A stretch of DNA of 61,835 nucleotides. It comes from CAVQUE01 sp046290435 (GTDB lineage: Bacteria; Actinomycetota; Acidimicrobiia; Acidimicrobiales; UBA8592). Positions 1 to 8,766 of this stretch are shown here, piece after piece; position 1 is the stretch's first letter, and the number at the start of each line of letters is the position of its first letter. A program made the translations under genes and the position numbers. The notes under the pieces were generated by a model that saw nothing but the letters and a program-made list of their open reading frames with translations, was not told the DNA's origin and made no database searches. The DNA is taken from contig JBKAGO010000055.1 of assembly GCA_046290435.1 (NCBI GenBank), positions 1-61,835 on the forward strand, read 5' to 3'.

Positions 1-97
1 CCACCCCAGGCGGAAACACCCGGGTCAACAACCCAACCGACACAAGATCCGACAGACGACGCTCCGACTCAGGCTTCACCCATCCAGCACGCGGCAT
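1..97 (-). CDS. IS4-family transposase, N-terminal fragment (runs off left edge)
   Basis: Reading the minus strand from an ATG at 97 gives 32 codons with no stop up to the window edge. The peptide contains WVKPESERRLSDLV followed by GLLTRVFPP. This is the signature of the N-terminal domain of actinobacterial IS4-type transposases (Transposase_IS4 N-terminal, PF13006), as I remember the family. The rest of the transposase, with its DDE catalytic core, must lie left of position 1. The inverted terminal repeat is probably within about 115-145 (around AACTGAACGGTATTGG). It ends about 10 bp before the stop codon of the polysaccharide ORF at 153. Whether the element is intact cannot be judged here. 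Confidence 0.7.
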   Translation of the reverse strand, partial: MPRAGWVKPESERRLSDLVSVGLLTRVFPPGV

Positions 98-114
98 CCA
101 CCCAAACTACACCC

Positions 115-145
115 ATGCAGTTCTAACTGAACGGTATTGGCCTTA
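115..145. mobile_element. probable IS4-type element right end (terminal inverted repeat region)
   Basis: The short stretch between the transposase start (97) and the stop of the next gene (153) contains TTCTAACTGAACGGTATTGG. It resembles the ends of actinobacterial IS4-type elements as I remember them. The other end of the IS lies outside the window, so the inverted repeat and any target duplication cannot be confirmed. Confidence 0.4.
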
Positions 146-152
146 ACCCGCT

Positions 153-3137
153 CTATCTGGTTTCGGCCCCTGCCACAGCGTTTGGTTCACGCTGCGCGCC
201 GTTATATGGACGATGACGACTTGACGACCCCGATCTCGACGCCCATACGATCAACAGAATCGCGAGCATCCCGTTCCCGCCTGGCGAAAAGAGCATCGCC
301 TCGCCAAGGTTCGCAGCAATAACAGTCAAGCAAACCGCCAGTTGTGCGGGACCGTTCCTGCCAGCGATAGCAAGTAGTGAGAGCAGCCAGATGAAGATGA
401 AGACAGATAGTGGGACGCCCACCTCCTCAACTATCATCACAGGCAATACTCCCTTTTCCGTCGGAGCGCCCACCGGCAAATTGAAGATAGGGTCCCTCGC
501 GATCTCCACCTCATCAGGACTAGACGGTACGCCGAATCCGATACCCGCGAGCGGGTCCTCACGAATGTTCCGTATCATTCCGTCAATCAGATCCCCACGC
601 GACTGCGCAAAGGCGTCCGAAATACCATCCACCTCCGCCCGGCCAGACTTTTCAATAAAGGAGTCGACGGGTCCGCGGAGCGATCCCGTAAAGGCACCGA
701 CGGCAATCAACGACACCAAGAGGCCGAGCAGCAGAATCACTCTGCGCTTTGAACGCTTCGCAGTGCGGCCTCGCAGGCCGGTGGGCGCAAAGGTCGAACT
801 TGAGGCTGCCGCCATAATGCCCACAAGCAGCGCTAGAGCGGAAGTGCGCGCCTCAGACTGGATCATCAAGTAGACGCTAACCACACCGAGGACTACGAGC
901 AGCGAAGTGCGATCTGAGCCGGCGAACACTACGCCCACAATCAAGGAGCACAGGAGCGCCATGGTGACGCCGAACACTTGGGGGTGATTAAGCAATCCTT
1001 GAAAGCCAGTACCGTTGACCTGCACCCCAGCGGAGGACCCAAGGAGGGGCACGCTGAGCAGGGCAACCATGGTAAGCATCCCAAAGATGAACTTCTCCAC
1101 CTTCCGGACTTCAATCTCTGACATTGCAGATAGGGCAGTTGCGATCGACATGAACGCCGCCGCCCACGAGGCGAGTCGCAAGAGGGATAGCTCTGGCACC
1201 GTGCTCAGCAGCAGCGAGTGCAGTACGAGGCCGCCCATCATTAGGTTAAAAAGGAGGGCCTGCAGGCCATTCGCCGAGCCACTCGATCTCTGCGCTGTGA
1301 AGCGCGAAGCTCCCACGAGAGCTGCGAAGACAACAACGTGGCGCAAAACGCCGTCTGTTTCCGGTACCAGATCCGTATTCAATGAGGTAAACAGCCAAGA
1401 TAGGGCCAGGGATTGCACACTCCACCTCGGACTCTTCACCGCCAGGACAGCCAATACGAGATAGCTCGCATTTGCCGTGGGTTCTGACACTATCCTTAGT
1501 AGTAGTGATATCGCGACGAGCGCAAAGGGAATCGACATCGGTACGCTACCTTTACGCGGTGGGCGTTCGTGGGAGGGCAGCCTAATCGGGACTCGATCCG
1601 GAGTAGCTAAGGCACGAGTTGGGGACACGGCGAAACTCGGCACGCGTCCCGACCGGCCCGAGCGAGCCCCGCATGACGCAGACTCCCGCCCCGTATCGGA
1701 TGGAATTACCCCTCGCGTCCAGCGAGGATTTGTGCCTATTCTTGACTCCTCTCCACCATGCTGCCACTCTGTTCCAAAGACCAGGCCTGCAGTCGCCACC
1801 TGACGACTCCCCGCCCTCCCATAGCCTGAGGTAATCGGACGTTGACTCAAGGAGCGTCTGGATCTCGCGAACTCTGGGCCCTGCCGAATGACCACGGCCA
1901 ACGCCACCGCCAGTTTCGCAGTTGAATAGAGAGCTAGGGCCCACACGACGCCTGTGGAGCCAAATATGAATGCTGCCACAATGGGCGCCAGAAGCCCAAT
2001 TGCAGCGATCGCGCCCATCGCACGTGCAAGCCGTTTGACAAGACCCTCGTCCCACTTCGCTCGAGCGCGAGGCAAGAGGGCGATAGTGTCAAGCATCAAG
2101 ACGAGGCAAAGAGCGACGCGTGGACCAGCCGGCAGCAACGCCTTAGCTTCCGGCCCGAGGAGACGCTCGGCTACTGCGAAAATGTCCAGAGCAACCACCA
2201 TACAGTTAAGTGCAATGAGCAAAGCGGCGGCTGCCCATGTCAGCACTGCGGAACCCAAGCTCTTGCTTGCCAAGAGCAGTGGTGCAACGGCGCCAGCGAT
2301 TACTGAGCCAGGACCAAGCAGCGGACGAACAGCAACAATGGGTGCCACAAGACTTGGAGTAGCTGCGAGGCCAAGGATCGCCATTGCGGTCAGTGTCGGC
2401 GCCCGACTGAGGAACCCCTCTGCTCCTTGGTGCCAAACGAATACTGTCGGCCTTTTTGAGCGTATACTCTCAAACGATCGGGCATCGCCGTACAAGACAC
2501 TTAGGTGGATAATCATTCCTAAAAGCCAGCTGACTAGAGGCGTCCACCACCCAATGGAAGGAGCAAGCAGGAAGCCTCCCAACGCGCACACGACCCAAAT
2601 GGCCTCTGCGCTAATCAGACTCGTGTTTCTGCGACGAGCTAGGCTTAGTCCACGCAGGAACTCGTCCGCACCCAAGAGCGGTAGCGCAAGTGCAATGATT
2701 AGTGCAACGCTGTCGCTGCGCATCAAAACAGCGAAAACAGCGGCTGGCGGCGCGTAGAGTAGGATCACTTTCCTCACGACCCGGGTTGCGTGGGCGCATT
2801 CACCGCCGGCTTGGTTGCGCTCAGAGACAACCGTGGGCTCCGTCGCAAGAGAGTTGACGAACACGAGAGTGAGCTGCGCTACCAGCCATGCACCAGCGAA
2901 GCCTGAGAAGCGCCCATCTCCATACCGTGCGAGACCAATAACGAGAATTATGTTCGAAACTGAGCTTAGTGCCTGAGCGGTCGCAGCTCCTCCCAGGCGC
3001 GCCAAATGGGGTCCTACGCGATCAAATGACTCCAGGCTAGTCGCAGAGAGTGAGCGTACAGCCTTCGATATCGACCTGTTCATAGAGCCGATGCCTTCGA
3101 CCGATGGCGACACATCATGCGCTGCGTCGGCAGTCAT
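153..3137 (-). CDS. Fused or adjacent polysaccharide flippase (Wzx-like) and O-antigen polymerase/ligase (Wzy-like) ORF
   Basis: One uninterrupted 994-residue frame holds two membrane modules. Residues about 30-430 form many hydrophobic helices like a polysaccharide-export flippase, starting with a motif of the type LARYGDGRFSGFAGAW. Residues about 534-960 form a second set of helices like O-antigen ligase/polymerase, with a long periplasmic loop containing RGDLIDGMIRNIREDPLAGI, the usual site of the WaaL/Wzy loop. The linker (about 440-533) is hydrophilic and poorly ordered. An internal ATG at 1538 has its own AAAGGT ribosome site, so two separate products (1539-3137 and 153-1538) are equally possible. 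The start at 3137 overlaps the upstream stop as ATGA, implying coupling. The C-terminus ends about 10 bp from an IS end and may have been altered by it. Confidence 0.75.
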   Translation of the reverse strand: MTADAAHDVSPSVEGIGSMNRSISKAVRSLSATSLESFDRVGPHLARLGGAATAQALSSVSNIILVIGLARYGDGRFSGFAGAWLVAQLTLVFVNSLATEPTVVSERNQAGGECAHATRVVRKVILLYAPPAAVFAVLMRSDSVALIIALALPLLGADEFLRGLSLARRRNTSLISAEAIWVVCALGGFLLAPSIGWWTPLVSWLLGMIIHLSVLYGDARSFESIRSKRPTVFVWHQGAEGFLSRAPTLTAMAILGLAATPSLVAPIVAVRPLLGPGSVIAGAVAPLLLASKSLGSAVLTWAAAALLIALNCMVVALDIFAVAERLLGPEAKALLPAGPRVALCLVLMLDTIALLPRARAKWDEGLVKRLARAMGAIAAIGLLAPIVAAFIFGSTGVVWALALYSTAKLAVALAVVIRQGPEFARSRRSLSQRPITSGYGRAGSRQVATAGLVFGTEWQHGGEESRIGTNPRWTRGVIPSDTGRESASCGARSGRSGRVPSFAVSPTRALATPDRVPIRLPSHERPPRKGSVPMSIPFALVAISLLLRIVSEPTANASYLVLAVLAVKSPRWSVQSLALSWLFTSLNTDLVPETDGVLRHVVVFAALVGASRFTAQRSSGSANGLQALLFNLMMGGLVLHSLLLSTVPELSLLRLASWAAAFMSIATALSAMSEIEVRKVEKFIFGMLTMVALLSVPLLGSSAGVQVNGTGFQGLLNHPQVFGVTMALLCSLIVGVVFAGSDRTSLLVVLGVVSVYLMIQSEARTSALALLVGIMAAASSSTFAPTGLRGRTAKRSKRRVILLLGLLVSLIAVGAFTGSLRGPVDSFIEKSGRAEVDGISDAFAQSRGDLIDGMIRNIREDPLAGIGFGVPSSPDEVEIARDPIFNLPVGAPTEKGVLPVMIVEEVGVPLSVFIFIWLLSLLAIAGRNGPAQLAVCLTVIAANLGEAMLFSPGGNGMLAILLIVWASRSGSSSRHRPYNGAQREPNAVAGAETR
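1536..1556 (-). promoter_or_regulatory. internal ribosome site and ATG for the polymerase half
   Basis: On the minus strand, AAAGGT lies 9 nt before an in-frame ATG at 1538. Translation from there begins MSIPFALVAISLL, immediately at the first helix of the O-antigen-ligase-like module. This argues that the polymerase (461 residues, 153-1538) is at least also made separately. Confidence 0.45.
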
Positions 3138-4213
3138 CTGCTGTTGTTTCGAAAGATTAGTTTACCATAATACCGGAAGAAGCCTCCCCTATCACGAATT
3201 ACTCGTGTTCCTGGCGCCAAAAAGATCCGAGCATATTGCCGCCGCTGCCTCCAAGTTGCTATCTTTGAAAGTGCGAGTAGATGCTCAACAGCAACCCTTT
3301 GATGCGCGCCGAGGAAGGCGAGGTGTTCCAAGACAGGTAGCCTTCCAAATCGAATGAGCGGCGTTGGTCGCCCGCGGAGCTGCGCCTCGACCCGCAGAGC
3401 GATTCCCACAAGTGGAGCTACCCCGAAAGCATATGCATCAGCTGCAAGTTGCTCCATGTTCAAGTCCCTCGTATCGAGGATACGACTGATATCGAGCAGT
3501 CCTGACGCTCGCCTGCTACCCGGTGGCGACCAGACGAGGTGGCCAGCCGCATGGATCAGACGATGCTCGGGCGAGAGCGCGATCGCGCCGGACGGCAATC
3601 GCTCGCCGCTGCCAAATAGTTCCACCGAGGCTGTGCACGGGTGATATCGACTGAGTGCAGCATGAATGTCGACCTCAACTCCAGATGGGCTGAGGAGGGT
3701 GAAGCCTGACACCAGCCGCGGATCGATGGCGTTCGACCCGGCAAGCGGCATGTAGCCAGCGCTCTTTAGCGCCAATTCCGACCGGAGTAGATCGTGTGGT
3801 TGCACGAGCACGTCCACGTCTCCCGTCTGTCGCATTGACGGATCAGGGTAGTCGAGCAACCCGGTCGCAAGTCCCTTAAGAACACGCGCCTCGATCGCAC
3901 ACTCAGCGAGCGTTTCGATCACCCTAAGCAGCTCTCGCTCAAGCGCCAACTGGATCACGGCGATCGACTGCTTCGCGTCGCTGAGCCATTCACGAACCTC
4001 AGCCACCACCCAGCCTTCATGGATAAGTGGAAGGATCCTGTGCGCACGTGCAAGCAAGAGGTCCATTCGGTCGAGACCGCTCAGCTCAAGGCTACTTATG
4101 CGCTCAAGCGGTACGCGTAGAACGTTACCGACGCTACTGCGTGTCAGCTCTGGATCGAGAAGGGCTACACCGCTAACGCTCGCCGCTAGCCCTGGCGGCG
4201 CAACTCGCCTCAC
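3134..4213 (-). CDS. Nucleotidyltransferase family protein (NTP_transf_5 type)
   Basis: The 359-residue product carries VLKGLATGLLDYPDPSMRQ followed by TGDVDVLV. This is the hallmark of the uncharacterised nucleotidyltransferase family PF14907, often found in capsule and exopolysaccharide clusters. The GDVDVLV aspartates fit the metal-binding pair of the polymerase-beta fold. Substrate unknown. It ends in an ATGA overlap with the flippase/polymerase ORF, so the two are probably translated from one message with capG and capE upstream. The start is a GTG at 4213 with only a weak ribosome site, so the first residues are uncertain. Confidence 0.75.
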   Translation of the reverse strand: MRRVAPPGLAASVSGVALLDPELTRSSVGNVLRVPLERISSLELSGLDRMDLLLARAHRILPLIHEGWVVAEVREWLSDAKQSIAVIQLALERELLRVIETLAECAIEARVLKGLATGLLDYPDPSMRQTGDVDVLVQPHDLLRSELALKSAGYMPLAGSNAIDPRLVSGFTLLSPSGVEVDIHAALSRYHPCTASVELFGSGERLPSGAIALSPEHRLIHAAGHLVWSPPGSRRASGLLDISRILDTRDLNMEQLAADAYAFGVAPLVGIALRVEAQLRGRPTPLIRFGRLPVLEHLAFLGAHQRVAVEHLLALSKIATWRQRRQYARIFLAPGTRVIRDRGGFFRYYGKLIFRNNSR

Positions 4214-4274
4214 CTGCTGCGCCCCCGCGGAGGTGTGTCCTTCGACGTATACGTTAGGCGCCGCTTGGTCGTCC

Positions 4275-5390
4275 TCAAGGAGTGGTCCTAACCCCAGACC
4301 ATCGAGCAGCCTGTCCAGTCAGACCCGAAATAAGACGCGTCACACGCACGGATGCATCTGACACCATGTACTCAGGCGGAACAGTTTCGCTTGGAATGCT
4401 TGCGAGCTCAACGGACCGAAGGATTCCTACGGGCTCAATACCCGCCAACTGAATGCTACCTGCGTCAAGTGCTTCTGGCCGTTCAATACTATCCCGTATA
4501 GTGACCGCAGGAAATCCCAGTATCGCGGACTCCTCTGCGATCGTGCCCGAATCGGACAGGACGCAGCGCGCATCGAGCTGCAGCCGACAGTAGTCGCTAA
4601 ATCCGAATGGGGAGTGAAATATCACGCCCGCCATATCAGCGATGCCCAGGTGGTCGATTCGCTTTTTCGTGCGCGGATGGAGCGACACCAAAGCCGGGAT
4701 ATTCAGCTCACCCTGGAGTGCCTGTACACCATTGATTAGGCTCGTAAGACGAACTGAAGAATCGACGTTTTCCTCCCTATGAAAGGAGAAGAGAAGGAAG
4801 TCTCCTGCCTGCATCCCGAGGTCAGAGGTTGCAGTCGAAACGCGGATCTTCGGCATCTGGTGATCAAGCACCTCCTTCATGGGAGAGCCCGTGAGATAGA
4901 TGTGTCGGGCCGGTAGTCCCTCCGCAAGGAGGTTGCGCCGCGCGTGCTCACTGTAGACAAGATTGAAGTCAGCCGTGTGATCTACTATTCGCCGATTGAC
5001 CTCTTCGGGAACGTTATGGTCGAAGCTGCGGTTCCCTGCTTCCATGTGGAACGTCGGTATGTGCATCCGCTTAGCGATAATCGTGGCGATTGCGGAGTTG
5101 GTGTCGCCTAGAATTAGGACCGCGTCGGGTCGCTCGGCGAGCATCACGTCCTCGCACTTTGCGAGGATGTCGCCATATGCCTTTCCAACGCTCTCGCGAC
5201 TAACATTGAGGAAGTAATCAGGGGCGCGAACGCCCAGATCTTCAAAGAAGATATCGTTTAGCTCGTAGTCGTAGTTCTGACCAGTATGAACCATCACATG
5301 TTCGATTCCTCGCGTGGTATCTAGCCTCGCCATAATGCGACTCAACCGGATGATTTCCGGCCTAGTACCAAGGATCGTCATGACCTTCAT
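4275..5390 (-). CDS. capG: UDP-N-acetylglucosamine 2-epimerase family, CapG/FnlC-like
   Basis: 371 residues, full length for the WecB/CapG superfamily. Motifs in order are ILGTRPEIIRLS (residues 6-17), HTGQNYDYEL, GDTNSAIA, HMEAGNRSFD, SFHREENVD and LSDSGTIAEES. GTRPEIIRLS, the long HTGQNYDYELN stretch and HMEAGNRSFD match the CapG/WbjD/FnlC subgroup better than plain WecB. That enzyme makes UDP-N-acetyl-L-fucosamine by 2-epimerising UDP-N-acetyl-6-deoxy-L-talosamine. It follows the capE-like gene by about 80 bp on the same strand. A GAAGAGGG ribosome site precedes the ATG. Cytoplasmic. Confidence 0.85.
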   Translation of the reverse strand: MKVMTILGTRPEIIRLSRIMARLDTTRGIEHVMVHTGQNYDYELNDIFFEDLGVRAPDYFLNVSRESVGKAYGDILAKCEDVMLAERPDAVLILGDTNSAIATIIAKRMHIPTFHMEAGNRSFDHNVPEEVNRRIVDHTADFNLVYSEHARRNLLAEGLPARHIYLTGSPMKEVLDHQMPKIRVSTATSDLGMQAGDFLLFSFHREENVDSSVRLTSLINGVQALQGELNIPALVSLHPRTKKRIDHLGIADMAGVIFHSPFGFSDYCRLQLDARCVLSDSGTIAEESAILGFPAVTIRDSIERPEALDAGSIQLAGIEPVGILRSVELASIPSETVPPEYMVSDASVRVTRLISGLTGQAARWSGVRTTP

Positions 5391-5472
5391 ACGTATGCCC
5401 TCTTCTTCGATAGCGAGGCCCGACGATTGAGTGGGCTCGATTCAGCACGCTGAACGGCATCTCGGGTGCTGC

Positions 5473-6495
5473 TCATGATTTTTCGCTCAAAGCGATGGCC
5501 TCACGCACCTCAGGCAGGCACATGAGGAGCTCCTTGGTGGCCTCGAGATCGAGCCGCTCGGTGTTGTGGCTGTGGTAGTCCTCTAGTTCCGAGAGCGGCA
5601 CCGCCTCCCCCTCGGAGAAGAATTGGTCGTAGTCCAGTCCGCGGTCGTCCATCTGCAGGCGCCAGTACTCGCCGAGATCTTCCGCGTGGCGGAGTTCCTC
5701 CTGCGTAGCAAGCGTCTCGTAGAGCTTTTCGCCGTGGCGGACGCCGATCTTTTCGATCGGGTTGTCCGCTCCCATGAGTTGGCATACGGCTTCGGCGAGA
5801 ACGCCGATCGTCGCCGCCGGTGCCTTGCGGATGAACGTGTCGCCCTGCCGAGCGTGGGTGAAGGCATACTCGACCAGCTCCACCGCTACCTCGAGGGGCA
5901 GCAGGAAGCGCGTCATGTCGGGATCGGTGACTGTCAGGGGTTTGCCCTCCCGGATCTGCTGCACGAACAGCGGAATGACCGAGCCACGGGAGTACATGAC
6001 GTTGCCGTAACGCACCGAGCACACCACGGTGTCAGTGTCGGACCGACGCGACAGTGCCTGGGCCACTTTCTCCATCAGCGCCTTGGTCATCCCCATTGCG
6101 TTGACCGGCATCACGGCCTTGTCGGTACTCAGACAGACCACCGTCTCCACGCCGGCACGTTGCGCTGACTCGACGACGTTCGCGCTGCCGAGCACGTTGG
6201 TAAGCACGGCCTGCAAGGGGAAGAACTCGCACGATGGCACCTGCTTCAACGCTGCTGCGTGGAACACCAGGTCGATCCCCGCCATGGCGGCATCGACGCT
6301 CTGGCGCTCGCGAACGTCGCCGACGTGGAACTCGAGCCGCGAATCGCTGAAGTCCACCCTCATCTGGTGCTGTTTCGCCTCGTCGCGGCTGAAGATGCGG
6401 ATGTGCTCGTACCCGCTGTCGAGGAGACGTCGCGCCATCTTGTGGCCGAATGAACCGGTGCCGCCGGTGATCAGCACCGACTTCGGAGTTGCCAT
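5473..6495 (-). CDS. capE: UDP-GlcNAc 4,6-dehydratase/5-epimerase, CapE/FnlA-like
   Basis: 340 residues, the usual length of CapE. The NAD site TGGTGSFG is at residues 11-18, STDKA and NAMGMTKALMEK form the active-site region, and the C-terminus has the DYHSHNTERLD signature typical of CapE/FnlA/WbjB. Met replaces the SDR tyrosine (MGMTK), a known feature of this subgroup. The family makes the first 6-deoxy-4-keto intermediate of the UDP-L-FucNAc pathway from UDP-GlcNAc. AAGGA precedes the ATG by 5 nt. It forms a cassette with the capG-like gene, but the reductase CapF/FnlB that normally sits between them is absent. Confidence 0.87.
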   Translation of the reverse strand: MATPKSVLITGGTGSFGHKMARRLLDSGYEHIRIFSRDEAKQHQMRVDFSDSRLEFHVGDVRERQSVDAAMAGIDLVFHAAALKQVPSCEFFPLQAVLTNVLGSANVVESAQRAGVETVVCLSTDKAVMPVNAMGMTKALMEKVAQALSRRSDTDTVVCSVRYGNVMYSRGSVIPLFVQQIREGKPLTVTDPDMTRFLLPLEVAVELVEYAFTHARQGDTFIRKAPAATIGVLAEAVCQLMGADNPIEKIGVRHGEKLYETLATQEELRHAEDLGEYWRLQMDDRGLDYDQFFSEGEAVPLSELEDYHSHNTERLDLEATKELLMCLPEVREAIALSEKS

Positions 6496-6610
6496 GGTGT
6501 TCCTTCGCTCTGCGTCTTCTCAGATCCCGGCAGCAGCCCGCACAGCGCCGAGCTCATTGAGCGCGCAGCGTCGAGGCTTCGTCAAGCAAGTCATTTGTCC
6601 CGCCGATCGG

Positions 6611-8428
6611 TCAGGACGTCTCGAGGGCGCCCGACACCAAGCTCTGAACGCACGCCAGCGGCGACCCCGCTACAGCGCCATCGCAGATGGCAGGCAGGTC
6701 GACCTTACCTGGGGTGTGGGTCACGCGAGCATGGCTCCGGACGACGCCAACCTCGTCAGCGGCGATGAGGATCTCGTCGAGCTTCTCGCCCGGGCGCAGC
6801 CCTGTGTAGGTGATCTCGATGTTCTTGCCCGAGAGGCGGATGAGCTGCTCAGCCAGGTCGGCGATCCGCACCGGATCGCCCATGTCGAGGATCATGATCT
6901 CGCCGGGCTCGCCGATTGCACCGGCCTGGAGCACCAAGCGGACGGCCTCGGGAATGGTCATGAAGTAGCGGGTGACGTCGGGATGGGTGACGGTGAGCGG
7001 CCCACCGTGTGCGATCTGGCTCTTGAACGTCGGCAGAACCGATCCTCGGCTGCCCAACACGTTGCCGAAGCGCACCGAGACGTATGGCAGGCCCGTGCGT
7101 TGCGCCATGCGAGACGTCAGCCGCTCGGCGACCAACTTGGTCGCCCCGAGGACGCTGGTCGGGTCGGCTGCCTTGTCGGTACTGACATTGACGAAACGGG
7201 CGACGCCGTGGCGGCGCGCAGCCTCGAGCAGGTTGTTCGTGCCGTGGACGTTGGTCTTGACACCCTCGGCCGGGTGGTTCTCGAGCAGCGTCAAGTGCTT
7301 CAGCGCTGCCGCATGGAAGACGACCTCGGGCCGGCGGTCGCCGAAGATCTCGTCCATCCGATCGGCATCGCGGATGTCGGCCACGATCAGCTCGGGCGTG
7401 TCGAGCAGCGCCCGGCCCTCGATCGACAGCTGGAGGCTGTGCAGCGCCGATTCGTCACGGTCGAGCATCATCAACTCAGACGGCGCCAGGCGATACAGCT
7501 GGCGGCACAGCTCGGAGCCGATCGATCCGCCGGCGCCGGTTACCAGGACACGCTTGCCGGTGATGTAGTGCGAGATGGCTTCGAGGTCGACCTCGACCTC
7601 GTCGCGACCCAACAGATCGGCCTCGGTCGGCTCGCGGATGTCGTCGACCTGCAGCATGCCGAGCAGCTCGGACGTCGGCGGCAGAACCCGGATCTCGAGA
7701 CCAGCGGCACGGCCCTCGTCGCTGAGATGGCGAATGAGCGTGGAGTTCGCGGACGGGATCGCAATGAGCAACACCTCGGCGTCGAGCTCTTTCGCCACCC
7801 GCTCGAGATCCGAGCGAGTCCCCATGACGCTGACACCGTGGTAGCTGCGACGCCGGCGCTCCGGACGATCGTCCAGCATCCCCACCGGCACGAAACCGCA
7901 CTGCGGGTCGCGACGCATCGAGCGGATGATCTGCTCGGCACCCTCGCCGGCACCAAACACCAGAACACGGCGCCGATCGGCCTCCTCGGCCCGCATCTGG
8001 AACTCCTGCCCCACTGCCCAGAGCAGCCGGACGCCGAGCATCAGCAAGATCACCAGCGGCACCGCAGCGATGAACGCGAGCGTTGTCACGGGGCGCCCGA
8101 AGGCGAAGTAGTTGAGTAGACCGACGATCGGCGTGACCGCCGCCCAGGTCATGACGACATTGACGGCATCGCCGGTGGAACCGATCCGGAAACGATGGAG
8201 GTCGAAGCGGGGGGACATGACGACCAGCGCCTGCACAAGGCCTGCACTGAGGATCAGCATCAGCAAAGGCAGATAGCGAACCGAACCGTCGGTCATCTGG
8301 AGGCGAATCATCGTCGCCGGACCCAGCGCTAGGGCCCAGGCTCCGACGTCGAGTGCGAGCAACCCGACCCTTCGATAGGGAGTCGCCCGCTGCAATGCCT
8401 CCGGAGGTCTCAACTTCAATCGCCTCAT
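6611..8428 (-). CDS. Polysaccharide biosynthesis protein, WbpM/FlaA1-type nucleotide-sugar 4,6-dehydratase
   Basis: 605 residues from the ATG at 8428, typical of long membrane-bound WbpM/CapD enzymes. About four N-terminal membrane helices come first. A Rossmann domain with VLVFGAGEGAEQI follows near residue 155, then the catalytic SDR domain with VTGAGGSIGSE near 293 and STDKA near 418. The family acts on UDP-GlcNAc at the membrane, making UDP-4-keto-6-deoxy-GlcNAc. The frame stays open upstream to 8722, but the sequence before residue 1 is arginine/glycine-rich and overlaps the divergent promoter. I therefore start at the ATG preceded by a purine/G-rich ribosome site. Confidence 0.88.
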   Translation of the reverse strand: MRRLKLRPPEALQRATPYRRVGLLALDVGAWALALGPATMIRLQMTDGSVRYLPLLMLILSAGLVQALVVMSPRFDLHRFRIGSTGDAVNVVMTWAAVTPIVGLLNYFAFGRPVTTLAFIAAVPLVILLMLGVRLLWAVGQEFQMRAEEADRRRVLVFGAGEGAEQIIRSMRRDPQCGFVPVGMLDDRPERRRRSYHGVSVMGTRSDLERVAKELDAEVLLIAIPSANSTLIRHLSDEGRAAGLEIRVLPPTSELLGMLQVDDIREPTEADLLGRDEVEVDLEAISHYITGKRVLVTGAGGSIGSELCRQLYRLAPSELMMLDRDESALHSLQLSIEGRALLDTPELIVADIRDADRMDEIFGDRRPEVVFHAAALKHLTLLENHPAEGVKTNVHGTNNLLEAARRHGVARFVNVSTDKAADPTSVLGATKLVAERLTSRMAQRTGLPYVSVRFGNVLGSRGSVLPTFKSQIAHGGPLTVTHPDVTRYFMTIPEAVRLVLQAGAIGEPGEIMILDMGDPVRIADLAEQLIRLSGKNIEITYTGLRPGEKLDEILIAADEVGVVRSHARVTHTPGKVDLPAICDGAVAGSPLACVQSLVSGALETS

Positions 8429-8766
8429 TTCGCCCCACCACCCTTCTGCCCAAACCGCGAGCAGTCGCCACAAGGTCCGCCGTGGTGCAACGCGAGGGGG
8501 GTCGCTTCGCACCGGGCGTAACCGTACACGAGCGGCGACCAGCGTCGCACCACTCTCATTTGCCCAAGCGCACGAGAGAGGGGGGCCATCCGGCCCTGGG
8601 GAGCCCGTTCGTCTTGCGTGCCAGCCACCCCGTCGAGGGAGCGCTTCTCCGCCCCGCAGACCGACGAGAAAGCGATCGTTGCCCAGCCCTGCGCTGTGCC
8701 GTAGTGTCGGTTCGCAACACATTCAGGGCGACCAGGGCGGGAATCTTGAGCGAGACAGCGGGAGTC
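8429..8766. other. divergent intergenic region (338 bp)
   Basis: It separates the WbpM-like gene (leftward) from the sugar transferase (rightward) and holds the rightward promoter at 8679-8707. Both flanking frames remain open into it, but the translated sequence is not protein-like and no further gene is convincing. Confidence 0.5.
8679..8707 (+). promoter_or_regulatory. sigma70-type promoter for the sugar transferase gene
   Basis: TTGCCC (8679-8684), a 17-bp spacer and TAGTGT (8702-8707) match the -35/-10 layout of a housekeeping promoter. Transcription would start near 8714, about 50 nt before the ATG at 8767. Confidence 0.5.

Noticed and set aside
8429..8722. N-terminal extension of the WbpM-like protein
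   Set aside because: The extra residues are Arg/Gly-rich without a family match and overlap the divergent promoter.
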